Both the position numbers and the translations under genes were made by a program. 64,000 nucleotides of DNA from Arcticibacterium sp964021845 (GTDB taxonomy: Bacteria; Bacteroidota; Bacteroidia; Cytophagales; Spirosomataceae). Shown here piece by piece: positions 33,708 through 42,872 of this stretch (the stretch's first letter is position 1; each line of letters opens with the position of its first letter). The stretch covers positions 248,001 to 312,000 of the forward strand of contig NZ_CAXHZC010000005.1 of NCBI RefSeq assembly GCF_964021845.1, in the 5' to 3' direction. The notes under the pieces were generated by a model. That model saw nothing but the letters and a program-made list of their open reading frames with translations, made no database searches and was not told where the DNA came from.

Positions 33708-35759
33708 CTAGTACGTTTGTGAAATTTTATCAAACAGTAGCATTTCAGCGTAAAATTGCCAATCAAAATTGATGCTTTGATTAGCCAAATGTGCATGATG
33801 GTCTTGGTCTAAAATATAGTCGGCGGGCTTGTTTAAGTTTCTGGTTTTGCTGTAAACGGCTTCCAGTTCGTTTCGGACTTTGTTAAACTCTTCTTCAAGG
33901 TTTTTGACCTTACTCAAACTTCCTGCTTCGTTATTACTATTGTCAAGCTCTTTAAAGGCCATTAACACTTTTGCGGGGTAAGCGGTTAGTTCATTAACTT
34001 GCTCATATACCTCAAGCGTATAAAGGTTTCTGGTGGTCATTGATTTCATTTCATCTATTTGGTCTGCCACTTGCTCATAACTTATCAGTATTTCTTCTGC
34101 TTTGTCAAGCCTTTCCTCGTTTTCAGAAGTCCAAGCACCCTTGTTTTTTAAGTCTGGTAAAGAAATGACGCCTTCCTCTAGCGGGTTCTCCATTTTTTTG
34201 AGGTAATTCCTTTTATTTCCTTTCAACAGAATGTTTTTCCAAAGCCCTACTTGAATTTCTAAATCGTCAATAAAAGCATATTTAGGAGCACTTAATTCAT
34301 GCGAAAACTCACGCTGCCTGTGGGTAGTTTTTATTTCCTCTATAGTTCTTTTATCACCTGCCCAAGAGTATTCTGCAAAAGCAAGAATGCCACGCATATA
34401 CAGTTCAAAATGTGGGGAATCATCGTCCCAAAGTGTTAATAGGATTCTGTTAAGATTGTTGTCAATAGAAGCATTAACAAATGACCTGATATTATTCATG
34501 TTACTTTCTTGCTGTGGCATAAGCACCCATCTAGTTTGTCCTGCGGTGGCTCCCATTACTTGTAAATCATGGTCAATAAACCATTTCATGGCCTTGCTAT
34601 TACCCAGAGCGTCAGAGTTACTGTAGTTCCATCGCATATAAATGCAGTTTTTAGGAAGTTTATCTACAAAGGCAGCCAGTTTGTGTTCATTTTCAGCCCA
34701 GATTTTATCTATCTCTTCTTGGCTTAGGTCTGAGTCAAACATTGAATCATAAACACCGGAGTCTTTAAGTGGCATGTCATCCCAAAAAATAGGAATTCGG
34801 TTATTTTCTTCGGCAAATTTGCAAACCTTTTCCAGCCACATGAGCTGAAGGTCTAAAGATGTTTTTCCGCTGTTTCTACCTGTTGTATGTACTTCATCGC
34901 CACCAATGTGCAGGTATTTGCCATCTGGTAAAGCTGCCAAAGCGTCTCTATAAAGGTCAAACTGTAGGTCGTACGTTTTAGGGTCTAATGGATTAAATGC
35001 CCAGTCGTTTTCTGGGTCGTCACGTAGATGCTTATACTTCTCATGTTTTAATATGAAAGAAGCATGGCCAAGTCCTTGAATCAAAGGGCTTATTTTAATG
35101 TGTCTTTCAGATGCATATTTGCTTAAAGCTTGCCACTCTTCTACAGAAAGGGCATCTGCCGAAGAAACAGTTGGTTGGCTTTTATATTCAAGTTTGTCTT
35201 CAACTTCCGCAATTATCGCATTGACTTTATAGGCGGCTAATTTGTCAATTATCGCATAGTAATAGTCAAGTGTTTCTCTATGATGCTTCATGTCTAAATG
35301 CACTGCACGGTATGAAAGTACCGGATAGTCTTTAATGGTGCATATAGGAAGGTTAACCTTCTGGTCTTTGGCGTCAATTAGCAACTGCTCTAAGGTTTTA
35401 AAAGCATAAAACAGTCCTGCTTCATCTTTGGCTTTTATTTCAATTTGATTCTCTGAAATATCTAATTGATAACCGTCTTCACTTAGGTCTAAAGTATTGT
35501 CAATAGCATAGGTGATTTGAGCTTCGGCTTTATTTGGAGTAGAAACTAGGTCACTTAAAACATTGCTGACTATCGGCATTTTAACAGCATCTAAAGCGTA
35601 AATATTTTTAAGACTATTATGGGCTAGAGCACTTACTCCCTTAATTTCGAATTCTTGTGGTAAAGGCAGAATTTTAAAGTCGCCCGTTCTCTTAATAGGT
35701 TCGCATGAAGCGATAATGATACTGAGAAGAAGGAGAGAATAACCGATGTATTTTTTCAT
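33708..35759 (-). CDS. GH20 beta-N-acetylhexosaminidase, lipoprotein
   Basis: 683 residues, lipoprotein signal (IIIASC, Cys19). The N-terminal GH20b-type sandwich domain (about 30-145) is followed by the GH20 barrel with SYRAVHLDMKHHRE and HIGGD288-E289, the catalytic Asp-Glu pair of substrate-assisted hexosaminidases. The C-terminal 180 residues are helical, charged and rich in Glu and Lys. It releases terminal GlcNAc or GalNAc residues. It leads the cluster followed by the nucleoside-hydrolase-like and GH95 genes, so the target glycan probably carries HexNAc and deoxy sugar (inference). Confidence 0.93.
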   Translation of the reverse strand: MKKYIGYSLLLLSIIIASCEPIKRTGDFKILPLPQEFEIKGVSALAHNSLKNIYALDAVKMPIVSNVLSDLVSTPNKAEAQITYAIDNTLDLSEDGYQLDISENQIEIKAKDEAGLFYAFKTLEQLLIDAKDQKVNLPICTIKDYPVLSYRAVHLDMKHHRETLDYYYAIIDKLAAYKVNAIIAEVEDKLEYKSQPTVSSADALSVEEWQALSKYASERHIKISPLIQGLGHASFILKHEKYKHLRDDPENDWAFNPLDPKTYDLQFDLYRDALAALPDGKYLHIGGDEVHTTGRNSGKTSLDLQLMWLEKVCKFAEENNRIPIFWDDMPLKDSGVYDSMFDSDLSQEEIDKIWAENEHKLAAFVDKLPKNCIYMRWNYSNSDALGNSKAMKWFIDHDLQVMGATAGQTRWVLMPQQESNMNNIRSFVNASIDNNLNRILLTLWDDDSPHFELYMRGILAFAEYSWAGDKRTIEEIKTTHRQREFSHELSAPKYAFIDDLEIQVGLWKNILLKGNKRNYLKKMENPLEEGVISLPDLKNKGAWTSENEERLDKAEEILISYEQVADQIDEMKSMTTRNLYTLEVYEQVNELTAYPAKVLMAFKELDNSNNEAGSLSKVKNLEEEFNKVRNELEAVYSKTRNLNKPADYILDQDHHAHLANQSINFDWQFYAEMLLFDKISQTY

Positions 35760-35982
35760 GAAATTATGTTTAATTCGGGTTTGATATTAGCGTTTACAAA
35801 CGTCGCTGTTTATTGGTCTGCTATTTGATTTTTTTGTAACAATTTTGGCTTTTAATGGCTGAAATGCCACTAAAAAGCTTAGCTGCGGAACCTTACATTT
35901 GGACTGGTTTACGCACAGGTCCTTATTAATATTATAACCCGCTGAGGTAGGTTTAACTAAACTTTTTAATTTAAAACTCACA

Positions 35983-36891
35983 TTATTTAGTGATGTACTC
36001 ACTTTTTTGCATCCATTGAAATAATGGTTGCATCCACTCCGACGGAGGAATTGACAAGACAAAACCATGATCTCCCTTAGGGAAAAGGTGCATTTCGGCA
36101 GGTATTTGATGCTTCACTAAGTTTTCATAAAAACGTAGACTGTTAGCTACCGGCACTAGGGTGTCGTCTCCAGTATGAGTTAGCCAAGTAGGAGGGGTGT
36201 TTTCGTTTATTTGTTGGTCGTTTGAAAATAGGTCTAGCTTTTCTTGACTAGGTTTTTCCCCTAATAATAGCCTTTTAGAGCCGCCATGTGCTAAACCATT
36301 TTGCATGCTTATTACAGGGTAAATTAGTATCATGAAGTCAGGGCGAAGAGAAGTATTATTTGGATTGGGAATGTATGACTTATTGAAGTGAGTGCCTGCC
36401 GTTGAGGCTAAATGCCCACCGGCAGAGAAACCCATGATACCAATGTTGTTTGGGGCAATGTTCCATTCAGCGGCACGCTCTCTTACTGTTTTTATAGCTT
36501 GTTGGGCATCCTGCAAAGGTCCTATAGAAGTATCATGCATTATAGAGTCGCTCGGTAGTCTATATTTTAAAATAAAGGCAGTTATGCCCTTTCTATTAAA
36601 CTCTTTGGCTATTTCTGTTCCTTCTTTCCTATAGCTTTCCATTGCATAGCCTCCTCCTGGGCAAATGATTACAGCAGCTTTTTTGTTGTTTGATTTTTTG
36701 GGGCTATAAACCTCTAATGTAGGTTGAGAAACTTTCCAATACCCCACTAAGAGGCCGTCTTTTTCTCTTTTCTCCTCTTGCATTTTGTAGGGCTTGCTGT
36801 TTGGTGTTTCACCAGAGTAAAGCGGAATTACTTCTTGGGAGTGGGCAGCGAAATGATATAAGAGAAAGGTAAGGAATAGGATGTTTTTCAT
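35983..36891 (-). CDS. Alpha/beta hydrolase, carbohydrate-esterase-like
   Basis: 302 residues with a signal peptide (about 1-18, ending HS). It belongs to the BD-FAE/acetyl-xylan-esterase-like hydrolases: oxyanion-side ICPGGGYAMES, nucleophile elbow GFSAGG (Ser), GDDTLVPVANS (Asp) and HGF (His) near the C-terminus. It probably deacylates a glycan or its oligosaccharides. It stands 220 bases upstream of the GH20 gene in the same direction, possibly the first gene of that unit. Exported, hence periplasmic or surface. The upstream region has no clear promoter box. Confidence 0.9.
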   Translation of the reverse strand: MKNILFLTFLLYHFAAHSQEVIPLYSGETPNSKPYKMQEEKREKDGLLVGYWKVSQPTLEVYSPKKSNNKKAAVIICPGGGYAMESYRKEGTEIAKEFNRKGITAFILKYRLPSDSIMHDTSIGPLQDAQQAIKTVRERAAEWNIAPNNIGIMGFSAGGHLASTAGTHFNKSYIPNPNNTSLRPDFMILIYPVISMQNGLAHGGSKRLLLGEKPSQEKLDLFSNDQQINENTPPTWLTHTGDDTLVPVANSLRFYENLVKHQIPAEMHLFPKGDHGFVLSIPPSEWMQPLFQWMQKSEYITK

Positions 36892-37255
36892 GCTTAAATT
36901 TTATAATAGGGTATCGTAGTTTTAAAATTAGCAAAGAAATTGACAAGGATAGGTATGTGAAGAGGAAGTTTGCCCAGCTATAAAAAAGAAAAAGCTTCCG
37001 AAGTTTCGGAAGCTCTTGTCTAACCCCTAAAATAAACCACTATTTTAAGATTTTATATAGCTAGGTTTTTAACCCATGTATAATCTGTGTTGGAATTACA
37101 TGCATATAACGCAGGGAGGGTGGTGAGATGTTGTATAAAAACTGATATTTTATTTAACGGCGGTTTCATTAACAATCGTTAACAATAGACAAAGCAAACC
37201 TTCCTAGCCAGGGGGCATCTAAGAGGCATATATTTCAATTTTAACAATTACAATT
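36892..37255. other. Intergenic region with a minus-strand terminator-like hairpin
   Basis: 364 bases between the divergent esterase and secreted-protein genes. It contains a perfect 10-bp hairpin (36993-37014) followed by a T tract on the minus strand although no minus-strand gene lies upstream of it. The rest (37015-37255) has no long open frame, no recognised riboswitch and no exact TAnnTTTG box. Confidence 0.5.
36983..37014 (-). terminator. Orphan intrinsic terminator
   Basis: AGCTTCCGAA (36993-37002) pairs perfectly with TTCGGAAGCT (37005-37014) with a 2-nt centre. Read on the minus strand it is followed by TTTTCTTTTTT. The only minus-strand DNA before it back to the next gene is non-coding, so it may end a small RNA. 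Confidence 0.55.
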
Positions 37256-37696
37256 ATGAAAAAGCTAATAACACTAATCGCCGTAATGACCATGATAGTA
37301 AGTACTAGTATGGCACAATATCAAAACAGGAATAACCGAGGAGGAGATGTTCTTGCGAGTACCAAGTATTCAAAGAATTATGGCAAGAATAATAAAAGCA
37401 ATGCCCGCGAGATAAATTCTTTTCAGAGGCAAGCCCGCGAAAGTATAGCACAAGGAATAGTGGCAGGTACCATTAATTCTAATGAAGCTAAAAGGCTTTT
37501 AGAAGTAGCGGAAAGAATAGAAGCAAAAGAAAATAGATTTCTAAGAAATGGCAGATTGACAGGGCGTGAGAGCAATGAGCTTAAAAGGGATATTGATTCT
37601 TTGAATAAAATGATAAGAAGAGAGATACGTGACAGAGATGTGGCCAACGTAGACAGGAATAATAGATATAGCAGAGGAGTGAATTACAGAAGATAA
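37256..37696 (+). CDS. Small secreted basic protein of unknown function
   Basis: 146 residues with a clear signal peptide (about 1-20, STSMAQ). The mature part is rich in Asn, Arg and Lys (QYQNRNNRGG; DRDVANVDRNNRYSRG) with an amphipathic helical middle (NSNEAKRLLEVAERIEAKE) and a net positive charge. No family recognised. It stands alone on the plus strand with a terminator behind it. It might bind nucleic acid, polysaccharide or LPS (inference). Confidence 0.75.
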   Translation: MKKLITLIAVMTMIVSTSMAQYQNRNNRGGDVLASTKYSKNYGKNNKSNAREINSFQRQARESIAQGIVAGTINSNEAKRLLEVAERIEAKENRFLRNGRLTGRESNELKRDIDSLNKMIRREIRDRDVANVDRNNRYSRGVNYRR

Positions 37697-37739
37697 TTCA
37701 GACGAAAAGAATTGAGTAATAGTTTTGAGTAAATGTTAA

Positions 37740-37771
37740 ACGGGCAGCCTTCTGGGTTGCCTGTTTTTTTT
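37740..37771 (+). terminator. Intrinsic terminator after the secreted basic protein gene
   Basis: The stem ACGGGCAGCC / GGTTGCCTGT, with two G-T wobbles, is followed by TTTTTTTT. It overlaps the stop region of the convergent HAD gene, which therefore has no separate terminator here. Confidence 0.75.
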
Positions 37772-38435
37772 ATGCCTGAAACAAATCAGGAATTTCCTCT
37801 AAAGAAGTGATTTTAAGGTTGGCAAGGTCAAACTTACTCTCCTCAAACTCTTCTTTGGCCGGAACGGCAATAACCTGTGCTCCTGACGCCACAGCACCTT
37901 TTACACCATTAAAAGAGTCTTCCAATATCAGGCAATGTTCTATGGGCGTGTTAAGGTTTTTAGCTACTGTTAAGTAAACGGCTGGGTCAGGTTTATTGAA
38001 TTTTTCTAACTCAGCAGAATGGTAAAACTCGTACTTATCCATTAAATTAAACTTTTCCAAGACCATTTTAATCATGTCCATTGGAGATGCAGAGGCAAGA
38101 CCAATTCTATAATTGCGGGCCTTTGCCCATTCTAGCGTAGTTAATACCCCTGGCATTATTGGGGCAGTTTCTTTTATGGCTTTGGTGGCTTCTGCAAATA
38201 GTTCAGTTTCCACGGCCATGAAATCAGGATTTTCCCAAGGTTTTATGGCGTACCAATATTGAATAACATCTTTGACTGGCTTTCCAGTAGTTTCAATGCA
38301 CTGTTCGGTACTTAGATTTAAGCCAACTTTGCCAAAAACTATTTTCTCAGCAATATGCCAGCAAGGTTCTGAATTCACCACTAAGCCATCCATATCAAAA
38401 ATGACAGCTCTTACTTTTGTAATATCAATTGACAT
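37770..38435 (-). CDS. HAD-superfamily sugar phosphatase (HxpB/beta-PGM-like)
   Basis: 221 residues. Motif I FDMDGLVVNSE (nucleophile Asp and acid Asp), motif II LASASP, motif III Lys in EKFNKPDP, motif IV LEDSFNGVKGA. The helical cap is between motifs I and II. This set is closest to hexitol phosphatase B/2-deoxyglucose-6-phosphatase and beta-phosphoglucomutase types. It dephosphorylates small sugar phosphates. It is last in the bshA-ndh-ABC-HAD run, 6 bases behind the ABC gene. Confidence 0.9.
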   Translation of the reverse strand: MSIDITKVRAVIFDMDGLVVNSEPCWHIAEKIVFGKVGLNLSTEQCIETTGKPVKDVIQYWYAIKPWENPDFMAVETELFAEATKAIKETAPIMPGVLTTLEWAKARNYRIGLASASPMDMIKMVLEKFNLMDKYEFYHSAELEKFNKPDPAVYLTVAKNLNTPIEHCLILEDSFNGVKGAVASGAQVIAVPAKEEFEESKFDLANLKITSLEEIPDLFQA

Positions 38436-38441
38436 AGTTTT

Positions 38442-40223
38442 TTAGGCTTCTTCTGTGCTTAATTGTTTGTCGTATAGTTCTTTATAAACACCATTTTTGG
38501 CTAAAAGTGCTTCGTGTGAACCTGCTTCTACTATAGCCCCTTCGTCCAAAACTATAATGTTTTGAGCAAGCTTTGCGGAACTCACCCTATGAGAAATGAT
38601 GATAGAGGTTCTGTCCTGCATGATTCTTTCCAAATTACCCAAAATGATATTTTCGGTATTGGTATCTACAGCAGAAAGGCAATCATCTAAAATCAATATT
38701 TTTGGTTCTCTCACTATGGCTCTTGCTATAGAAAGACGCTGCTTTTGACCACCTGAAAGTGTAACACCTCTTTCGCCTATTTGGGTGTCAAAACCTTGTT
38801 CAAAGTCTATAATGTTTTGATACAAATCCGCATCTTTAGCAGCTTGCTCTATGGCTTCGTGTTCTATTTCGGGACTACCAAACCTTACATTATTAGCTAT
38901 GCTATCTGAGAATAAGAAAACATCTTGAGGCACATAGCCCATTTGAGACCTTAGGTTTTGAATATTGTAGTCTTTGATGTTTCTATGGTCAATGTTGATA
39001 TTACCAGAGGTGGTATCATACATTCGGAGGAGCAAATTAGCCAAAGTACTTTTACCAGAACCTGTGGTTCCTAAAATGGCCACTGACTCGCCAGGGGCTA
39101 TACTCAGGTTAAAGTCTTTTAAGGCATGAATGCCAGAATCTGGATATGTGAAGTTTACTTTTTCAAAAGAAATGGCTCCTTGAATATCCGCGGTAATGTT
39201 TTTCTCCGAAACTATATCGTTTTTTATCGCTAGGTATTCATTGATTCTTTCTTGAGAGGCAGCCGCCTGCTGAATTTGACTGGTGGTCCAACCCAAAGCT
39301 ATTAAAGGCCACGTAAGCATAAACACGTACATGATAAATTCAGTAATATTTCCTGGCGTAAGAGTTCCTGCTATAATTTCCTGCCCACCCACAAAAACAC
39401 AGATAACCGTACTCAAACCTATCAAGAACATTACCAGCGGGAAAAACATAGCGTCTATCTTGGTAAGGTCTAATTGCTTATCGCGGTACATGTTGCTTTC
39501 CACTTTAAAACGCTCCCAAGAGCTTTTTTCCATAGCAAAGGCTTTCAAAACTCTTATTCCACTGAAAGCTTCTTGAACGTAATTTGAAAGTTTAGATAGG
39601 CTTTTTTGAATTAAAGCAGAGCGTTTGTTTACTCTACTACTCACCATGAAAATACTTATGGAAAGTATAGGCATAGGCAGAAGAACCCACCAGGTTAACC
39701 TAGCGTTTACAGAAAACATATAGCTCAAAATAAGCACTACTAAAGTTACCATGTTAAGTAAATACATGATGGAGGGGCCAATGTACATTCTAACTTTTCC
39801 TACATCTTCAGACACGCGTGTCATTAAATCTCCTGTGGAATGCTGCCTGTAAAAGCTTAAAGGGAGGGTTTGATAGTGTTGGAAAATCTCGTTCTTCATG
39901 TCGTACTCTATATGACGTGACATCACAATCAGCGTTTGACGAACCAGAAAAAGGAAAAGCCCTTTTAAAATGGCCATGCCTAAAATCAAAAAACCGTATA
40001 CACTTAGGCTATATATGAAAACGTCATACATGCTATTTTGTATTTGCGTGCCGCTATACATAAAATAGATGTCGATATTTTCTTTAACCAAATCTAATGC
40101 GTGACGAACCACCTGTGCTGGCACCACACCAAAAATATTAGAAATAAGCGTAAAAAGGGTACCTAAAATAAGGTACCACTTATATTTTAAAAGATATTTA
40201 TTAAGATGAGCTAAGCTTTTCAT
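38442..40223 (-). CDS. ABC exporter half-transporter (MdlA/YheI-like)
   Basis: 593 residues: a six-helix type I exporter domain (about 10-330) fused to an ATPase. Walker A GTTGSGKST (about 385-393), Q-loop PQDVFLF, signature LSGGQKQR, Walker B LILD513-D514, H-loop SHR. The catalytic Glu after Walker B is Asp (D514), as in the degenerate-site partner of heterodimeric exporters such as MdlA or YheI. No partner is encoded next to it, so it either pairs with a distant gene or homodimerises. The start overlaps the NDH-2 stop by 4 bases (ATGA). The substrate is unknown. Confidence 0.9.
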   Translation of the reverse strand: MKSLAHLNKYLLKYKWYLILGTLFTLISNIFGVVPAQVVRHALDLVKENIDIYFMYSGTQIQNSMYDVFIYSLSVYGFLILGMAILKGLFLFLVRQTLIVMSRHIEYDMKNEIFQHYQTLPLSFYRQHSTGDLMTRVSEDVGKVRMYIGPSIMYLLNMVTLVVLILSYMFSVNARLTWWVLLPMPILSISIFMVSSRVNKRSALIQKSLSKLSNYVQEAFSGIRVLKAFAMEKSSWERFKVESNMYRDKQLDLTKIDAMFFPLVMFLIGLSTVICVFVGGQEIIAGTLTPGNITEFIMYVFMLTWPLIALGWTTSQIQQAAASQERINEYLAIKNDIVSEKNITADIQGAISFEKVNFTYPDSGIHALKDFNLSIAPGESVAILGTTGSGKSTLANLLLRMYDTTSGNINIDHRNIKDYNIQNLRSQMGYVPQDVFLFSDSIANNVRFGSPEIEHEAIEQAAKDADLYQNIIDFEQGFDTQIGERGVTLSGGQKQRLSIARAIVREPKILILDDCLSAVDTNTENIILGNLERIMQDRTSIIISHRVSSAKLAQNIIVLDEGAIVEAGSHEALLAKNGVYKELYDKQLSTEEA

Positions 40224-41536
40224 TCAGTCTTTTGAGTGCTGCTAAAAATGTTCTTTTTGCCAAACTTCATTATTGGCTTTATAATTAAACGGAGCGATTG
40301 GTCGTACGTTACATAATTCCACACCCAGTTTATGAAAATCAATACTTTGTTTTTTACGCCAAGGATGGAAAACAAATGTACCACCATCCATACATACCAG
40401 GCAAAAGTGCCTTGGAAACGCCAAAATGGAAGGTCAACCACTGCTAAATGTCTTCCGACTGTAGCCATAGAGCCTAAATCTTTGTATTTGAATGGCTTGG
40501 TTTTTTCTCCTTTAATTAACTGGTGAAGATTGTCCGCCAGTAATTCTCCTTGCTGAATAGCCGGTTGAGCTACCATAGGATGGCCATAAGGAAGCTCATC
40601 AGAAGTCATTTGGGCTATGTCGCCAATGGCAAAAATGTCATCATAAGAGGCTACTTGGTTTATTTCATTCACTTCTAAGCGACCATTTCTGGTATAAGAA
40701 GTTTCATTCAAGCCTTCAATCTTGTTACTCTTAATTCCTGCCGCCCAAACCACATTATTGGTTCTAATCTTAGCTCCTTTGTTAGTGACTGCATATCTAC
40801 CGTCAAAATCTACTATTCTTTCGCCAATCCTTAATTCCACACCTAAGTCTTCTAGATAGTCTTTTCCTTTGTCTGCCGCTTGGTCTGACATACTTGGTAA
40901 AACACCTTTGGAAGACTGAAAGAGATAGATTTTCATGTTTTCAAAATCTAACTCTGGGTAATCCTTTGGAAGGATAATCTTACGCATTTCTGCTAGTGTA
41001 CCAGAAATCTCCACACCTGTGGGACCACCACCTACCACTACTACAGACATCATTCCCTCTTGTTCCTCTCGCTTGGGTTCAGAAAGAGCCTCTTCAAAGT
41101 TTTGAAGCACTCTGTTTCTAAGGTAAATAGCTTCCGATATAGATTTCATTGGCATGGCATTCTTTTGAATGTTTTCCATGCCATAATAATTGGTATCGGC
41201 ACCCATGGCTAACACCAGGTAATCGTAATTTATAACACCAATGTCAGTACTGAGCTGCTTTATGTTAGTGTCAACAGCATTTACAGAGGTAATTCTTATA
41301 TGTGCATTGCTATGATTTTGGAAAACCTTTCTTAATGGAAAGGAAATAGAGCTAGGCTCCAAACCAGCCATGGCTACTTGATAAAAAAGCGGTTGAAACT
41401 GGTGGTAGTTGTTCTTGTCAATAAGCACCACCTGCATGTCTTTTTTGCAAAGCTTTTGAGCCAAAGCCAATCCTCCAAAACCAGCTCCTACAATTACAAC
41501 TCGCTTTTGATTAGTTTCTGGAATATTTGCAAACAT
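40220..41536 (-). CDS. Type II NADH dehydrogenase (NDH-2)
   Basis: 438 residues. FAD site VVIVGAGFGGLALAQKL at the N-terminus and the NADH site VVVVGGGPTGVEISGTL in the middle; conserved MAGLEPSSISFPLRK and GDIAQM blocks, and a C-terminal amphipathic/hydrophobic membrane anchor (about 375-410). It passes electrons from NADH to menaquinone without pumping protons. It is encoded 36 bases behind BshA and overlaps the ABC gene, so the operon links bacillithiol synthesis with redox balance (inference). Confidence 0.93.
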   Translation of the reverse strand: MFANIPETNQKRVVIVGAGFGGLALAQKLCKKDMQVVLIDKNNYHQFQPLFYQVAMAGLEPSSISFPLRKVFQNHSNAHIRITSVNAVDTNIKQLSTDIGVINYDYLVLAMGADTNYYGMENIQKNAMPMKSISEAIYLRNRVLQNFEEALSEPKREEQEGMMSVVVVGGGPTGVEISGTLAEMRKIILPKDYPELDFENMKIYLFQSSKGVLPSMSDQAADKGKDYLEDLGVELRIGERIVDFDGRYAVTNKGAKIRTNNVVWAAGIKSNKIEGLNETSYTRNGRLEVNEINQVASYDDIFAIGDIAQMTSDELPYGHPMVAQPAIQQGELLADNLHQLIKGEKTKPFKYKDLGSMATVGRHLAVVDLPFWRFQGTFAWYVWMVVHLFSILGVKNKVLIFINWVWNYVTYDQSLRLIIKPIMKFGKKNIFSSTQKTE

Positions 41537-41572
41537 AGACGGGTATCTGTTTCTAAACTTTATTGCTTTGTT

Positions 41573-42712
41573 TTATAAGTCGGCTGCGGCTACTTTGTCA
41601 ATTATCTTTTGATAATATGCTTCGTATTGTGGTACCACATTTTTGATATCAAATTCTTTTGCTTTTGCCAAGGCATTTGCCTTAAAAGTGTCCAGGTTTT
41701 CGTCAGCCAGTACAAATAACGCATTTTTTGCCATATCATCAATATCGCCAATTTCACTCATAAAACCTGTTACTCCCTGAATATTAACTTCTGGAATACC
41801 ACCTGCATTTGATGTGATGATAGGTACTTGGCAAGCCATGGCTTCCAGTGCCGCTAGTCCGAAGCTCTCTTTTTCAGAAGGCATAAAAAACAGGTCGGCT
41901 ACGGAAAGTACTTCTTCAATAGCGTCTAGTTTCCCTATGAATCTAATGTCGTCGCATAGTTCCATGTCTCGGCACATTTTTTCCATTTTGACCCTTTCTG
42001 GTCCATCACCTATCAGGAGTAGTTTGGAAGGTATTTTTTGTTTAACAATACCGAAGGTTTTTATAATGTCACCTATTCTTTTAACTTTTCTGAAGTTAGA
42101 GATGTGAACCAAAAGTTTCTCTCCTTCAGGACAGATTATCTTTTTAAAATGGTCTTTCTGCTGTTTGTGAAAACGCGTCATGTCCACAAAGTTCGGGATA
42201 ACCTCTATCTCGTTTGTAATGTCAAAAGTGCTAAGTGTTTCTTGTTTTAATGAATCGGAAACAGCTGTTACACCGTCAGATTTATTAATACTGAAATTAA
42301 CCATTGGTTTGTAGGTTCTATCTCTTCCTACCACCGTAATATCGGTACCGTGTAGGGTAGTCACTACAGGAATGTTGATACCATGTGTTTTTAGAATTTC
42401 TTTAGCTAAAAAGGCTGATGTAGCGTGCGGAATGGCGTAATGTACATGGAGCAGGTCTAACTTTTCATACCTAACCACATCTACCATCTTGCTAGCGAGA
42501 GCCGACTCATAAGGTGGATATTGAAAAAGAGGATAATCTGAAATGTTAACCTCGTGGTAAAAAAGATTTTCGTTAAAGAAATCTAGTCTAATGGGTTGGG
42601 TGTAGGTCATGAAATGAACCTGATGCCCGTTTTGAGCTAATTGTTTTCCTAGTTCTGTGGCTATCACACCACTTCCACCAAATGTGGGATAGCAAACTAT
42701 TCCTATTCTCAT
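41573..42712 (-). CDS. bshA: N-acetyl-alpha-D-glucosaminyl L-malate synthase BshA (bacillithiol)
   Basis: 379 residues, GT4 glycosyltransferase fold. MRIGIVCYPTFGGSGVIATELG is the BshA start, with HVHYAIPHATSAFLAKE and FMPSEKESFGLAALEAMACQ (donor-binding EX7E) also matching. It couples GlcNAc from UDP-GlcNAc to L-malate, the first step of bacillithiol synthesis. The other bsh genes are not in the window. It heads a four-gene run with NDH-2, ABC exporter and HAD phosphatase. The family is common in Cytophagales. Confidence 0.93.
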   Translation of the reverse strand: MRIGIVCYPTFGGSGVIATELGKQLAQNGHQVHFMTYTQPIRLDFFNENLFYHEVNISDYPLFQYPPYESALASKMVDVVRYEKLDLLHVHYAIPHATSAFLAKEILKTHGINIPVVTTLHGTDITVVGRDRTYKPMVNFSINKSDGVTAVSDSLKQETLSTFDITNEIEVIPNFVDMTRFHKQQKDHFKKIICPEGEKLLVHISNFRKVKRIGDIIKTFGIVKQKIPSKLLLIGDGPERVKMEKMCRDMELCDDIRFIGKLDAIEEVLSVADLFFMPSEKESFGLAALEAMACQVPIITSNAGGIPEVNIQGVTGFMSEIGDIDDMAKNALFVLADENLDTFKANALAKAKEFDIKNVVPQYEAYYQKIIDKVAAADL

Positions 42713-42872
42713 TTTTTTTGTTTTGAGCCTTGAAGATTAATGAACTTGCGATTAAATAAATAAGTTCTTCATCTATTCACGCAGTACTAACGTCAGAGGA
42801 CATTCAATTAATTCCAAGAATTGCACGTTAGTCGTATTAAATTATCAATTTCGTGTTTTAAATCAATATCTA

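Noticed and set aside
35787..36068. Open frame of 93 codons on the minus strand
   Set aside because: It overlaps the end of the esterase gene in another frame and is Cys/Lys/Ser-rich without similarity to any family I know.
42786..42832. Inverted repeat ACTAACGT/ACGTTAGT between bshA and ubiA
   Set aside because: Arms are only 8 bp with a 31-nt spacer, expected by chance in AT-rich intergenic DNA; kept only as a mention.
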